This document shows positions 50,911 through 62,446 of a DNA stretch of 64,000 nucleotides, in pieces. The stretch comes from Isochrysis galbana (taxonomy: Eukaryota; Haptophyta; Isochrysidales; Isochrysidaceae): positions 2,487,344 to 2,551,343 of the forward strand of contig CM030933.1 in NCBI GenBank assembly GCA_018136815.1. The letters run 5' to 3'. How positions within the stretch are numbered: position 1 is the stretch's first letter; every line of letters starts with the position of its first letter. The position numbers and the translations under genes are program-made. Under the pieces are notes generated by a model. The model was not told the DNA's origin. It saw only the letters and a program-made list of their open reading frames with translations, and made no database searches.

Positions 50911-52570
50911 TGTCGAGCAATAGGCGCGCACGCGCTCAGCGGGGGCGCGAGGGCGGTGTGTCCGTGCAGCGCGGAGGGAATGAGGCATTTGTGAGAGATT
51001 GCCCGAAGACTGCGGAAGGTGAAGCAAATGAAGAGAAGCGTGTAGAAGAGGACGCCCGAGATCCATGTAAAGACTCGGGGTCCAGCGGGGAGAGCGACAG
51101 CCCTTGTGAGCCGCTGTCCTCCGTCTCGGGCCTGCTCTTCCATTGTGGCGCCGAGGGAGGGAGGGAGGCCTCGCAGACGCGCGGGATGGACAGGAGAAAT
51201 GGCTCACAGATCGTGGGGGGGAGGGAGAGGGGGAGAAGTGGACAAGCAGAGGGATCAAAAAGGAGGGAAGGAAAGGCAGGCGACACATAGCAGAGGGAAC
51301 AAGCGGGGAAAGAAAGAGAAAAGAAACGAAGAAAAGAGAAGAGATGGAAAGAGACGGAAGATGAGAAGAGACAAGAAGATACAAGAAGAGGGAGAGGGGT
51401 GGTGGACGAGAGAAAGATGAGACAAAGAGGGAGCGCGGATGGATGGATGGATGAGTAAAGGCAGGAGGGACGAGGGAGAAAGGGAGGAGGGGTGGGGGGG
51501 CGAGGGAAGGGAGGGAGAACGCAGGGGGGAGGGGAGCGAGGGTGGGTGGGAGGGAGGAAGGGAGAGAGGGGGGAGGGGGGAAGGGGGGAAGGGGAGCGGC
51601 TGGGTGAAGAGAGAGTGGAGAGGCAGGGCTGTCCGCGCCCCGGCGACGGAGGCGACACGCCCAGCGTGCGCAGCCAGAGCGAGGGAGGAAGGAGCCACGG
51701 GGAGAAGAGGGGAGGGTCTGGGCAGAAAGGGGGGGGGGGGGGGGGGGGGGGAGGGGGAGCGACTCACCCATGGGGCGTCCGTCGGGGAGGGCGGGGAGGG
51801 GGGAGAGAGAGAGAAAGAGAGGAGAGAGAGAAGAGAGACGGGTGGAGAGAGAGAGAGAAAGAGAGAGTGGGGGGAGGGAGATATGTCAAGTCTGATTTAT
51901 GTATGTCTTGAGTGCGGATACGGAGGTTCAGCGATGAGAGTCGATCGGCGAGAGAGAGGAGGAGAGGACGGGAGAGAACGACACGGGCCAGAGACGACGG
52001 GGCTCTTTCACAGGAAGAAAGACGGGAGTTAACGGAGAAGAGATGTGATGTGGCCAGGAATGGGGTGTGTGGTGTTCTGAGGTGCGAGATGAGAAGAAGA
52101 GGAAGAGAGAGAGAGAGCCCGGAAAGACTCCCGCGGAGGAGAAAGAAAATGCAACAGAAGAGAATGAGATATCGCGAGGGGAACAAGAAACACGTGTGTT
52201 GTAGCAGTGTGATTGGCGCTTTGGCGAGAGACAGAGCAACGGGCAAGAGAGATTATAGATTTGTGGAGGAGAGATATGAAAAGGCAAGGCCGAGAGAGGT
52301 GTTGGGCTCTGTGGGCGAGAGGAATAGGTGAAGCAGAGAGGAAGAGAACGATATCGACTCAAGGGAAGAAGTCGAGAAGGAAGAAGTAGAACGGTCGATA
52401 TTTAACGGAGAAACGCCTTTCCGCCGGCTGTGCCGATCGGCGTCCCCGGGCAGAGAGAGAGAGAGGGAGAGAGAGGGAGAGAGAAGAGGGAGAGGGAGAG
52501 AGAAGAGAGAGAGAAGAGAGAGAGAAGAGAGAGAAGAGAGAGAGAGAGAGAAGAGAGAGAGAAGAGAGAG

Positions 52571-52630
<60 letters not shown>

Positions 52631-53244
52631 ACGTAGAGAGGAAGGGGGGGGGAGGGCGGGGAGGTTGTCCCACAGCCCCTGTTCCATATCCCTCTCCTCC
52701 CCTCGCCAGAAGTCCAGAAAGAAAACAAGACCCCCCGCCCCTTCCCCCATCCTCTTTATTTAGACCCTCGCGCGGCGCTCCGTGGGAGGGAGGGAGACCC
52801 CCCCCCCCCCCCCCCCCCGGTGCGGCTTAGAAGACTTATAGGGCCATAGAGTCTGACCTGGAGTACAAGTAGATAGGAGTATATCTTCGCGATAGATTCT
52901 GCTGCTTTACAATACAAGAGAGCAGCAGGCTCCAGACTCTCTCTCTGTCCGGCCGGGAGGGGGGGGGGGCGCGAGTGGACGGACGACGAGGGAAAGAGGC
53001 GGGAACGGGAGCGAGGCGAGAGGGCAGGCTAAGGGGAGGGGAAGAGAGAGGAGGAAAGGAGGGGACGGAGGAGAAGGAGAGGGGTGCGAGGGAGGAGAGG
53101 AAGGGACCAGAGAGGGGAGAGGGGGGGGGGAGGGGGAGAAGAAGGCGAGAGGGCCGGCGGGGTAGGCCGGCGAGAAGAGAGAGGCAAAGGAAGCGCCACT
53201 GACCCGGCTCAGAGAGGAAGAGAGACGCGCTTTACCTCTTTTTC
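50911..53244. repeat. GA-rich microsatellite region upstream of GCLC
   Basis: Plus-strand purine-rich from about 51130 to 52640 with a long (GA)n at 52448-52627, poly-G 51728-51752 and poly-C 52798-52818. A second purine-rich block covers 52975-53210. Frames here are repeat translations. A minus frame at 50898-51143 contains a hydrophobic helix (FTWISGVLFYTLLFICFTF) and could be part of an upstream exon, but I cannot place splice sites. Confidence 0.75.
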
Positions 53245-55183
53245 ATGTGGGGGCCTTCGCTCTGGTGCCGCTATGGCGGTAGGTTCGACGGTGCGGGGAG
53301 CGCAGAGGTGGGCCGCGTGGCCAAGCTCGCCCTGCGCGGGCGCTGTAGTGCTTCATCCACAGGCATGGTGAACCTCATTGGGCAGAGGCCCGGCGGCTGC
53401 AAAAATGGCGGTGAGGGCTGCGAGGTGCGTATACCTCCCAGACGCTACCTGACCTCTGGCGATGGCAGTCGAGCTGAGGGCATGCCTCTAGCTGATCATC
53501 CAGTTTGGAGGGCCAACATAGCAGCGGCGGTGTCACGGTGTAGTCTCTCCTCTGGCACGAGCAGGTGTGGGGCGGGGCAGGTGCAGCGCAGAGGATGGGA
53601 AGGTGCGTTGCTTGCCGGTAAGTTGAGGCGTAGTGTGAGAGGAAGAATGACAGCGCTCCCACTAAGTGGAAGTGGTCGCTGTATCTCCTCTGCCCAACAC
53701 GGGCCACGACTAGCGCGAAGGGGCGAGTGGGAAGACCTCAGCGAGTCCGAGCGTGCCGCATGGCAAATCCTTGGCTGGTCGAGGCGCTCATGGGACGGGA
53801 GTGTTCCTGCTCCGCTCTCGGCCCTACTATTTTGGAAGGAGCTCTCCACAAATCAGCAGGCGGCGGCGCAGCACGGGCTGGGTTGGACGCCCGAAGCGTG
53901 GGACGCCAACATGCACTCGGACAAGCACGACGCGATGGTGACGCATGTGCCTCAATCCCCCGCCGCGCATGAGGCCGCCGAAGGCTCCACACCGCCAACT
54001 GCGCCTGGAGGTCCCGCTGCAATGCTCTCCGGCGTCGTGCGAGCGGGCTTCAACGCCACGCGGTTGGTAGCTCCACTCGCAGCACAAGCACTTCAGTCCT
54101 CGCGCCATCCCATGGGCGCATTGGTCGGGCATGCACTTTCTTCGGCGCCATCCCTCTTTGAAATGGCGAGCGGACAAGTGCCCGTCGTGGGCGTTGAGAC
54201 GTGTGTTTACTTGGACGATTCGGGATCGATGACACACCCACAGGTAGGTCAGGCTTGCGTCGGAGGGAATCCCGCCCCAGCCTCTTTACTCTATGTTCCA
54301 CTTGGTGTGCCACCCTTTGTAGGATGTGTTCGGGGGGAGGGGTTCGCCCATCCATGCGGGCCGTGCAGTGCTGGCGGCACTCTGGCCCATGATCAAGACT
54401 GGTGGTGCGTATCGAGTGCTCAAATTCGGCAGCAATAAGACTCTTTTGGTGCCGCGCGACGCGTCAGAAGAAGGCCGCTCGTTCATGCAAGGCAACTCAT
54501 CCTCATCCATGGCGACAGCTGCGAATGCATCACTCGTTGCGATGAGCTGGAATGGGAGCAGCGGCGGCACCTATATGTGGCACATGATCGAGCACGACGT
54601 ACTTGATCGGTGCGCGTATGCGTCGGCATGCTGGTGCCTCGGATTGGGATGGTGGTCAGACTGGCGCCCTCAGTGTGCACCACTCCTTTGCATCGTCCGC
54701 GCTGCTTGCACGGGATAAGAGAGCACATCACCAAGGTTGCCTTGCCCTGTAACCTCTCGCAGCTATGTGCCATCTGGTGGTAAGTTGCGGCTGGTCATCA
54801 TCACGGACGGAGAGGATACGCTCTCACCTCGAGGGTACAGCGGCGTGCGAGGGATGGATCCAATGATGCGCAACCTCCTGCGAGAAGGCTATGACATAGA
54901 GTGGTTCGTCGTCGTCCTTGGCAAGCTCGAGTGTGCTCAGCGCTACCGCGCACTGGCCGCGGCAACCGGTGGCGCCTTCCTGCTAGTGGAAAATTTTGAA
55001 GCAGATTCCCCGGATGCGGCGACATTTCTCAGTGCCTTTGAGCGCTCAAACCAGCATGGCAAGTCTGCTGACACCGCACGTTGGGAAAGGCAGAGACAGT
55101 ATGAGTTGGACGTCTCCAACGGGCACGCTAAGCGATTCGATTGGTACAAGGCTTTGCCACCGCCGCCAGGAAAGGGGGAGTGA
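53245..55183 (+). CDS. von Willebrand factor A-domain protein with LGW/WD motifs
   Basis: Exon 1 ends at 54243, exon 2 is 54323-54609 and exon 3 is 54763-55183, all GT-AG with matching phase. The start of exon 1 is uncertain: the frame is open from 53245, and the convincing part begins near 53720. Before the vWA domain are two tandem copies of a short motif: LSESERAAWQILGWSRRSWD and LSTNQQAAAQHGLGWTPEAWD. The vWA domain begins VVGVETCVYLDDSGSMTHPQ with an intact DxSxS metal site, continues DVFGGRGSPIHAGRAVLAAL, and has LRLVIITDGEDTLSPRG, giving the third metal-binding loop Asp. A soluble or intracellular adhesion/scaffolding role is possible. No signal peptide or membrane helix is visible in the certain part. 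The partner is unknown. Confidence 0.72.
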
Positions 55184-55795
55184 AGCCGCGCTCGCGCGCT
55201 GCACAAATGGCGAGAGTCCAGCCGGTGGGGTATCGGGGCACATCTGCTCGTCGTGGTCCCCTCGGAAGGGCAAGACGGAGCGTTTTACACTAGTACACAT
55301 AGGAGCATGTCTAGATGAGGGGTTGCGTGGTGCACCACGGTAGCGCAGGATAACCCCATCGAATGGGCGTGCCACAGTCCACAGTTGGTACAAGTACAAA
55401 GAACCAAATACGTTCGGGGCCTCATGTTTCACTAGGCTCTAGGCTCATTTGTCATTTGTCTTTTTTATTGATAGTTGTATCAACTAACCACTTGGAAGAA
55501 TGCGCGATCGAACTATACACCCTTGCCTTACAAAGCACAGTCATAACAAAGTCATGTAGCTATCATCTCATTGTATGGCAGAAATGTGGCTGCCGCCGCA
55601 TGCCGTGATGGCCCATGCTTTTGAGGGTGTGAGTTATGAGAGACGTCAGGGCGTTGGCGTACGTATGTATGATAAGAGAAACAAAAGTCACGATATATCT
55701 GAGAGGCACGCCACCAAATTACGAAGATCGTAGCCAGCAAAAGGCTGCTTGAGTTTAACAAAAATCCAAAATACCAGCCGACCGCATGCTCGCGC
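55184..55795. other. Intergenic region between convergent genes
   Basis: 3' flanks of the vWA gene (plus) and HemD (minus). No repeat, RNA gene or coding signal recognised. Confidence 0.5.
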
Positions 55796-56749
55796 TCATG
55801 CAACTGGGGCCTCGCCCCAGATGCCCAAATCGGCAATCGTCTCGGCCCATGCCTCGACACCCGGAGACGCTGGGGCGACGACTCGTTCGAAGCCAAGTTC
55901 TTGCGCCTACAACAGATCAGGACACCAGGTGCTGAGCTCGGTGCTGAGCTCGGTGCTGAACTCGGTGCAGTGCACGGTGGATGTTCCAGAAGTCCAAATG
56001 GATTCTGTTCATGGGCAAGGGGCCAGCCAACTCACCTGTTTTGCCGACGTCTCGCCGATGCAGGCAGCTATGGCCCCGGCCCCGACCCGCTCGTGCCAGA
56101 CGCGCACGGCGGAAGGGGAGCCGAAGGAGACGACCGCGGCTGAGCGCGCCATCGCCTCCTGCTCTGGCGTCCAGTCAGCAGGGACAGTGGTGTAGGTCTC
56201 CAGCCGTTCCACATTGAACCCTCGCTCTGTCAGTGCATCGGCGACCGTGTCCGCCGCCAGCGCTGAACATGGGTAGAGCACGGACGGTCGGCCCCCATCG
56301 CGCGGTAGTTCCGCAGCCAAGACCTTACCGGTCGCCTTGGAAGGCGTGAACGAGGTGGTGATACCAAAGGAGCTGAGCGATTTTGCGGTAGCCGATCCAA
56401 CCGAGGCGACGCGAACCTGCGGCCGCCCAGCGCTCTCCCATGCGGCAGCGAAAACGGTGGCTGACTCAGGCGACGTCACGACCACCCAGCTGATCCCGCC
56501 CGCCGCGAGCAGGGCGGGCAGCTCCTCGGCGCCCTTGAGCTGTTGGAAGGCAATGCATGGCAGCTCGGCCGAAGGGATACCGCGCTCTGCCAGCAGCTTT
56601 TCCAGCTTGGTGTTCTTCCCCTGTTCGCGCGTGAGGTAGACGGGCTGCTGACAGACAATCCGCCCACTTCGCGGGCGTGCGCACGCCGCGCCGCCGCGAG
56701 CGGGAAGAAGCGCAGCGCCCAGCGCGAGAGAGAGCGCGAGCAGCATCGC
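55796..56749 (-). CDS. hemD: Uroporphyrinogen-III synthase, plastid-targeted
   Basis: Exon 1 56749-56036 and exon 2 55906-55796, GT-AG, phase 0, 274 residues. MLLALSLALGAALLPARGGA is a signal peptide, followed by ACARPRSGRIVCQQP as a short transit-like region, fitting import into a complex plastid. The mature part has PVYLTREQGKNTKLEKLL, ELPCIAF, WVVVTSPESATVF, RVASVGSATAKSL, PSVLYPCSALAADTVADAL, VERLETYTTVP, AAVVSFGSPSAVRVW and CIGETSAKQAQELGF, the succession typical of HemD. It closes hydroxymethylbilane with inversion of ring D to make uroporphyrinogen III for haem and chlorophyll. The intron contains three 'gctgagctcggt' direct repeats (55931-55965). The longer frame to 56908 begins in repeat sequence and is less likely. 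Confidence 0.9.
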
Positions 56750-58499
56750 CGCGCGCCTCACGGAGCTGAGAGAGAGAGGGAGGGAGGGAGAGAGGAGGGA
56801 GAGGCAGGGGAGAGCGATACGTTCAGGTGAAGAAAAGAAAGAGAAGAGGAAATTGGGAAACAAGAGAGTAGAGGCGAATGAGAGGAGGGGATTCGTAGTC
56901 CTCTTCATCAGTAGTATATGTTGTCCGGGTATGTAGGGAAGAAAGAGAGAGAGAGAGCGAGCTAGCGAAGGCTGGCGACTGGCGACACGGCCTTCTCTGG
57001 TGATGGTGGAATAATTAACCTCTACATCTAGAGACGGAGCAGCCGACGGTCCCGCCCCCCCTGAGAGTTTTCTTGTTGTGGAAGCATATCATCTATGTTA
57101 CCCCGCTACCCCGCTACCCCGCAGGCCTGCCCGCAGGGCAGGAGCCAATATGTAATATGTAGCCGCCAATAGCCAATAGCTATCGGGGGCCCCCACGACT
57201 ACCGGGGGAATATTTCCCCCGATCGCCAACAGCTGGGGGCCGGGGAACTCCCCCGATAGCTATCGACTATTGGGAGATAGCTGATAGCTGATAGCTTCTG
57301 GGGGGTCCCGTAAGCCAAGTTGAAGTTGCAAGTTGAAGTTGACCGCCCAACGCCCAGCAAGCTAGCAAGCCGCAAGCCAGCAAGCAGTAAGCTATCGGTA
57401 TCCGGGGCTACACGCCCCGAGTAACAAACACCTCCGCAAAATGATCAGTCCCGTGTATACTCGATACTCGGTAGTCGGTAGACAAGGACTTCAACGACCT
57501 AGAGCTAGAGATTGCTATTCGGAGGCTCTATGCTCGTATCGCTCTATCGCGTGCGGCGATGGCGATGGAGCTGGACTTGCGAAACAGAAACATGTCATAG
57601 ATCATAGCGCATACGCGCATACGCGCATACCGCATAGCACCGGCACTGGTAAAGGTAAAGATCCACACACCCACGCCCACGCCAAGACCCTTGCCAGACG
57701 CGGGCGCATTGCGGGGCGCAACACCGCCTGATAAGGGGCATCATTAACTGTCACCGCCCTCTCTCAAACCTCAACCTCAACCCCCCTTGCCCCTAGTCGA
57801 AGCAGCGCGAGCGACCTCCCCGACCGAACCCATGACCATGAACCCATAACCCATCGATTCCGCCTTGAGGAACCTGGGAAAAGGGGACAGGGGACAGGGA
57901 AAGGGGCTGTCGGAAGCGGCAAGGGTGGGTAGTAGGGAGTAACAAGGAGACGCGCAGACCTGCCCGACAGCGAGACGCCTCCCGCCGTGGCGCAAGTAGA
58001 AGTAGAAGTAGAAGTAGCAAGTATCGGTATCGGTAATAAAAGTTTGTAAAGATCTTTTTTGAAGATGTCGGCTACCACGGAGATACGGAGATGCGGAGAC
58101 CTCCGACCGGGAGGTCACATCAGGCGCCTCCCCATTGCTAAACTAAGGCTGTAAACTTAGTGCTGAATATGGGTCAAGTACATCCAAGGCATCAAGATTT
58201 TGGGGGGTGTCAATCGATCAGTCGATCTCGGAGAGCCTTATCTAGGACATGTCACAGCCAAGGAACCGCACCTTGAGCATCTGCGCGGGCACCAGGGTAC
58301 ACTACGCGAGCCTCTCACTGGCCAAAGCGTCAGTCCTCATAGGCACTCCAAGAGAGCATGAACATGAACAATGTATTGGCAGGGGTCTGATATTGTTCTT
58401 CACCAACAGCGTGGCCACAGTTACTGCCATGGACTCTACCTGGTGAAGTGGCCGTGACGGACAGCATCATGGCAGTTGATCGCCCTGCGCACGATGCAT
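56750..58499. other. Intergenic region with GA tract and second CTATCGGGGG cluster
   Basis: A GA-rich stretch (56760-56990) lies upstream of hemD. The palindromic cluster at 57176-57297 follows, then short direct repeats (gttgaagttgcaagttgaagtt, 57320-57345; agaagtagaagtagaagtag, 57998-58018). No gene recognised. Confidence 0.5.
57176..57297. repeat. CTATCGGGGG inverted-repeat cluster, copy 2
   Basis: Contains 'atagctatcgggggccccc', 'cgactaccgggggaa', 'cccccgatcgccaacagc' and the inverted 'cccccgatagctatcg'. Same modules as 46893-47066 in a shorter arrangement. Confidence 0.65.
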
Positions 58500-59687
58500 C
58501 TACTGCACCTCGACGCTGGTACGATCGGACTCGTCCGAAGTCTCGCAGGGCACCCCCTTCTTGAATGGTCGTTTGGAATTGAGTAGGCGCTGCACCCCTT
58601 CGTACACGGGATAGTACACGCATCCCTGAGGCATGATCCAGATCGTCCGCATTCCGGCACCCCGCATCAGTGCGCGTGGCCCTCCAGCTCGCAATACGTC
58701 CGCAAGTGCATTTCGCATCCCGGAAGAAGCGCCAGACTGAACGCGTGTTTTGAGTACATCGACTGGATTCGTCGCGAAGCCAGCCACGCCTTGGGCCACA
58801 GCGCCAAGCCAGATGGCCTCACTTGATGCGAGCGAGCCGGCTGCCGGACCGCTCGAGCTACATGAAGGCTGTGCGTCCGCCGTCTGCGCGTCGGCCCTCT
58901 TGATTGCGCCGCCGTTTGCCGCAGGGGCGCCGCCTGAAGAAACGGTCAAAGTCCTCATGCTCGAGGCAGGCGTCCGTGCCGCCGCCGCCTCTTCTGCTGC
59001 TTGCACACGCCGTCTCACGGCTGCCGCCTTGAGCTCCTCGTAGATGACCAGGTTCAAGGTGAAGAAGGGGACGTCTCTTAGAAGCGTGAGGTGCGCTCCC
59101 CGGTAGAAATTGGAGACAGCGACTGCACCCCCATCCGCACAAGCAGCACGGAGCGCTACCCGGACTGACTCCGCCGCACCCGTCTGCACCTGAGTCTTGA
59201 TCATGTCGAGCGGCGAGCGCACAATGGCCGAGACGACGACGGAGAGCGCGGATGAGAGAGCAATCAGGCCGGGAGCGGGGAGGAGCGCAGGGAACGGCCG
59301 CGCTATCAAGAGCTGCGTCTTGAACGTCTCGTACGCTCCCATCCTCACAGCACATGCAGGCATCATCGAGAGTGCGGCGGGCACGACGCCGCGATACAGC
59401 CCTCGAAGCTTGACCTGGCCTCCCTGCTGGAGGACGGTCTTCACCGTGTCGACTGGGTGCAGCGCGACCGTTGCGGCGGCCGCTGCCATCCCTCCCGAGA
59501 GGGCGGCTCTCGCAAACTCACCCGCCGGTTCCGAAGAGGATGGAGCGGTGGCCCTGCGGCGCGCTGCGGAGGCGGGAGCAAGCAGAAGCAAGAGCATCGC
59601 GGCGGAGGCGTGCCGCCGTGCCCGCTGACGGCCCTCTGCGCTGCTCCCTCTGTGTGGAGCGGCAAGGCCGGCGGAGCGGGTGGACAT
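58500..59687 (-). CDS. Mitochondrial carrier family protein (SAM-carrier-like)
   Basis: 395 residues from the ATG at 59687; the frame upstream is (RE)n repeat. Three carrier repeats each show the Px[DE]xx[KR] signature: LHPVDTVKTVLQQ near residue 77, SPLDMIKTQVQ near 159 and NPVDVLKTRVQ near 315. Each is followed by the G-rich matrix helix. The S-adenosylmethionine carrier subfamily is the closest match by feel (LRGLYRGVVPAALSMMPACA), but the substrate cannot be fixed without key contact residues. Residues 1-60 precede the first helix and include MLLLLLAPASAARRR, which looks like a signal or transit leader, so plastid rather than mitochondrial location is possible. About 75 Ala/Ser-rich residues are inserted between repeats 2 and 3. 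Single exon. Confidence 0.85.
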   Translation of the reverse strand: MSTRSAGLAAPHRGSSAEGRQRARRHASAAMLLLLLAPASAARRRATAPSSSEPAGEFARAALSGGMAAAAATVALHPVDTVKTVLQQGGQVKLRGLYRGVVPAALSMMPACAVRMGAYETFKTQLLIARPFPALLPAPGLIALSSALSVVVSAIVRSPLDMIKTQVQTGAAESVRVALRAACADGGAVAVSNFYRGAHLTLLRDVPFFTLNLVIYEELKAAAVRRRVQAAEEAAAARTPASSMRTLTVSSGGAPAANGGAIKRADAQTADAQPSCSSSGPAAGSLASSEAIWLGAVAQGVAGFATNPVDVLKTRVQSGASSGMRNALADVLRAGGPRALMRGAGMRTIWIMPQGCVYYPVYEGVQRLLNSKRPFKKGVPCETSDESDRTSVEVQ

Positions 59688-59692
59688 CTCTC

Positions 59693-59732
<40 letters not shown>

Positions 59733-61942
59733 TTCTCCTTCTCCTGACGAGGACTTCGGGAGAGGGAGAAGGAGAGGAGGGCGAGGTGAGGAGGAGAGCA
59801 GCGGGAGAAAGACAGAGAAGAGAGGGGGAGAGAGAGAGAGAAGAGCAAGGAAGAAGAAGAGAGGCCCTGGCTTCAGGAGAGACAGAGAGAAGAAAAGATG
59901 ATGCGAGAGCAAGATGTTTCCCCACAGGGAAAAACCATAGAGGAGTACTGAATGGGAATGAAAGATGTAAGGAAAGAAGAGAGAGGAAGGGAGCGACGAG
60001 GGAGATCCTAGAGTAGAGAATCCAGGGAGAGAGGAAGAAGGAGAAGAGAAGAGAGAGAGCGAGGAGACTTCGTCGGCGAGATCTCCCTCTCCCTCCCTCC
60101 CTCCCTCCCTCCCTCCCTCCCTCTCTCTCCCTCCCTCCCTCTCCCTCCCTCTCTCTCTTCTCTCTCTCCTCTCTCTTCTCTCCGCTCCCCTCCCTCTGTC
60201 CGCTCCCCTCTCTCTCTCTCTCCCTCTCTCTCCCCCCTTCTCTCGACTACGTCGTATGGGATCGTCTTCTCCGACGGCTCTCCCGCGCCTCGATGCGCTC
60301 CCAAATGGATAAATATAACCCTTCCCTGCAATGACCGATCCCCAACTCCGGAGTAGAGTCTAATTAGGGAATTTCCCCCTTGTGAGTGGCTCTACATTCT
60401 AAGGGTTATACGGTTATACTGAGGCGAGAGCGCGGTGCGGTTGGTGGTTGGTGGCTGGCCCTTCTCTGCAGGCTGCAGGCCAATATAAAATAACTGAGGG
60501 TTAGTACCACTGCTCCCACTAGCCCGGTACTATCACGACAGCCCTCAGCGCACCTGCCCGTACGCCTTGACGTGTGCTGATGCCACATATCCTGCTTGAA
60601 AGATACAGATACAGATAGTATCTGACAGATATACAGATACAGGATACAGGATACAGGATACCGTATCTGGGGAACGGGCAAGGTACAACCGTATCTACCC
60701 TACATTTGAAAAACAAAAAACAGATACCCGTTTTTGTGTGTGGGCCAAAAACAGTGTTTTTCACGATTTTTCTGAGCCCCCCCCCCCCCCCCCGCGCGTG
60801 CGCCCTCCCCCCCTCTCTACATCTACAAAAAGACTGAATGAAGGTTCAAGCAATCAACCTCTGCACTACGTCAAGGCTAGGACAAGCCGCATCGTCTGCT
60901 AGTCGCCAGTCGGGGGGCAAGCCTATTGGGTTGTGGTCGGATGGCTGCGTGCGCTACTGGTATATCGCGGTGTGGGGGCCCAGCCTTGCGGCAACTTTTG
61001 CGGCTTCCCCCACTAGGGGAGGAGGGGCGAGGAGAATCGCACCATTTTCTGGCGAAGATTTTCGTGGCGACAGGCGGCCCCCCTGGGAGATTTGTTTTGG
61101 GCTTTGGAGAGTGGTCAAAAAATGTCACCCCCCCATGCCCCATGCATTACATATTAGATATATTAGTCTTAGCAGTAGCAGTAGTCAAAAAGCCCTGTTT
61201 GACCACCCTAAGGTGAGAAAAAGAAATGGAAAAGACAGAAATTGGCTCCCCACACTTTGAGTTCCCCTTCCCCTTTCTTGATGACGCGGCGCTGACGACG
61301 CGGACCTCTCGCTAATAACGCGGGCTGGCGACGCAGAATCCTTGCTGGCGCGGCGCTCAGGACGCGCGGCAACGGGGACAGATCGTCTGGCGGGCTTGGG
61401 AAACCCCGCAGAAATGAGACATAAAGTCCGTTTGGGAGAGAACTCTCGGCTTACCGGCTGAGCCGCCCGCCGCTCTCGGTGCCCCCCCCCCCCCCCTCCC
61501 CCTTTTTCCCCCCACAGCAGGCAGTGGGGCCAATAGAGGAGAGTAGATCGTTGGCGCGCTCCATTGCAGCCAACCATGAAGTTAGTTGCCCTTATTCGCC
61601 CACCAACAAGTCGACCCAAATGCACTCGATGGGGCGGTGACATTCCCTGATGTACCCCGGCTAGTGACAAATGTGAGAGGCAAGGCAATGCCAATGCCCG
61701 AAAATGCAACGCGCCACCACAACCGCGAAAGGCCAACGCAGCTTTGCCTGATGTAGCCCCATCGTGTGCGAATCAAATGGGCAAATGCGCTGTGCTCGAA
61801 ACCAGTGAATCAGTACCTCACCACGATAAAACGTAACCCCACCAGTACGTCGTGACGGTCATTGTGATGGTTCCATTCGCCTTTGCCCAACCATATCAAG
61901 TGGTAAGGCTCCCCCTGCACCCTGATGAAGCAGCGTGGCACC
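59688..61942. other. CT/GA microsatellites and gene-poor sequence
   Basis: A CT run (59697-59730), GA-rich 59760-60060 and CT-rich 60085-60240 lie upstream of the carrier gene. Further on are a short repeat (agatacagatac, 60600-60660), a faint MITE-family sequence at 60660-60770 (gggccaaaaacagtgttttt), poly-C runs at 60778-60793 and 61483-61497, and otherwise unremarkable DNA. No gene recognised. Confidence 0.5.
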
Positions 61943-62446
61943 TTAGTGCGGCGCACTAAAGTAGAGCCCGCCGCCGAACGCTGCAACAAACACGAGCGCC
62001 GCAATCACCACGTCGGAGGTCGATGTCTTCGACGGCGCAGCAGTAGCCTGCTTTAGGAGCCAGGCATCGATCTCTGCCTCTGCCTCTTTGCGTGAGATCT
62101 CCCTACCAAACTTCTCCTTCTCTGACGCGATGTACTTGACGATGAAGTCCTCCCGGTCCTGAATAGCCTGTCCGGTCAATGTTGACGAGGGCATTTCCGC
62201 CTCCATCTGCTGCCTCGCCCACGCGAGCTGGTTGGCCTTGGCCTCTGGAGTGTCGCGATTGATCCCAAACACCTTCTTCATGAGTGACGGCTCTTCCGAG
62301 GCGCAAGCGAGCGGCTGGGGCGCCCTGATGGAGGGGCGGATCGCGCTTCGTGCCTTACTCTCGATTGCCACGGGCAACGGCCGCGCCGGCCGGAGCGCCG
62401 ACGGCAGCAGAGCAGAAGAGGCCAGAAAGAAGAGGAGCGACGCCAT
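61943..62446 (-). CDS. Small plastid-type membrane protein, unknown function
   Basis: 167 residues in one exon, start at ATG 62446 because it opens a signal peptide (MASLLFFLASSALLPSALRP) followed by an Arg/Pro/Ser-rich transit-like region to about residue 45. The mature part is charged and helical: LMKKVFGINRDTPEAKANQL, WARQQMEAEMPSSTLTGQAI, QDREDFIVKYIASEKEKFGR and KEAEAEIDAWLLKQ. One C-terminal membrane helix (VVIAALVFVAAFGGGLYF) ends the protein. Tail-anchored, probably in a plastid membrane. The family is not one I can name. The longer frame to 62533 adds only a second hydrophobic stretch. Confidence 0.7.
   Translation of the reverse strand: MASLLFFLASSALLPSALRPARPLPVAIESKARSAIRPSIRAPQPLACASEEPSLMKKVFGINRDTPEAKANQLAWARQQMEAEMPSSTLTGQAIQDREDFIVKYIASEKEKFGREISRKEAEAEIDAWLLKQATAAPSKTSTSDVVIAALVFVAAFGGGLYFSAPH

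Noticed and set aside
52253..52750. Leu/Ser repeat frame of 165 codons
   Set aside because: Pure (GA)n microsatellite translated in several frames.
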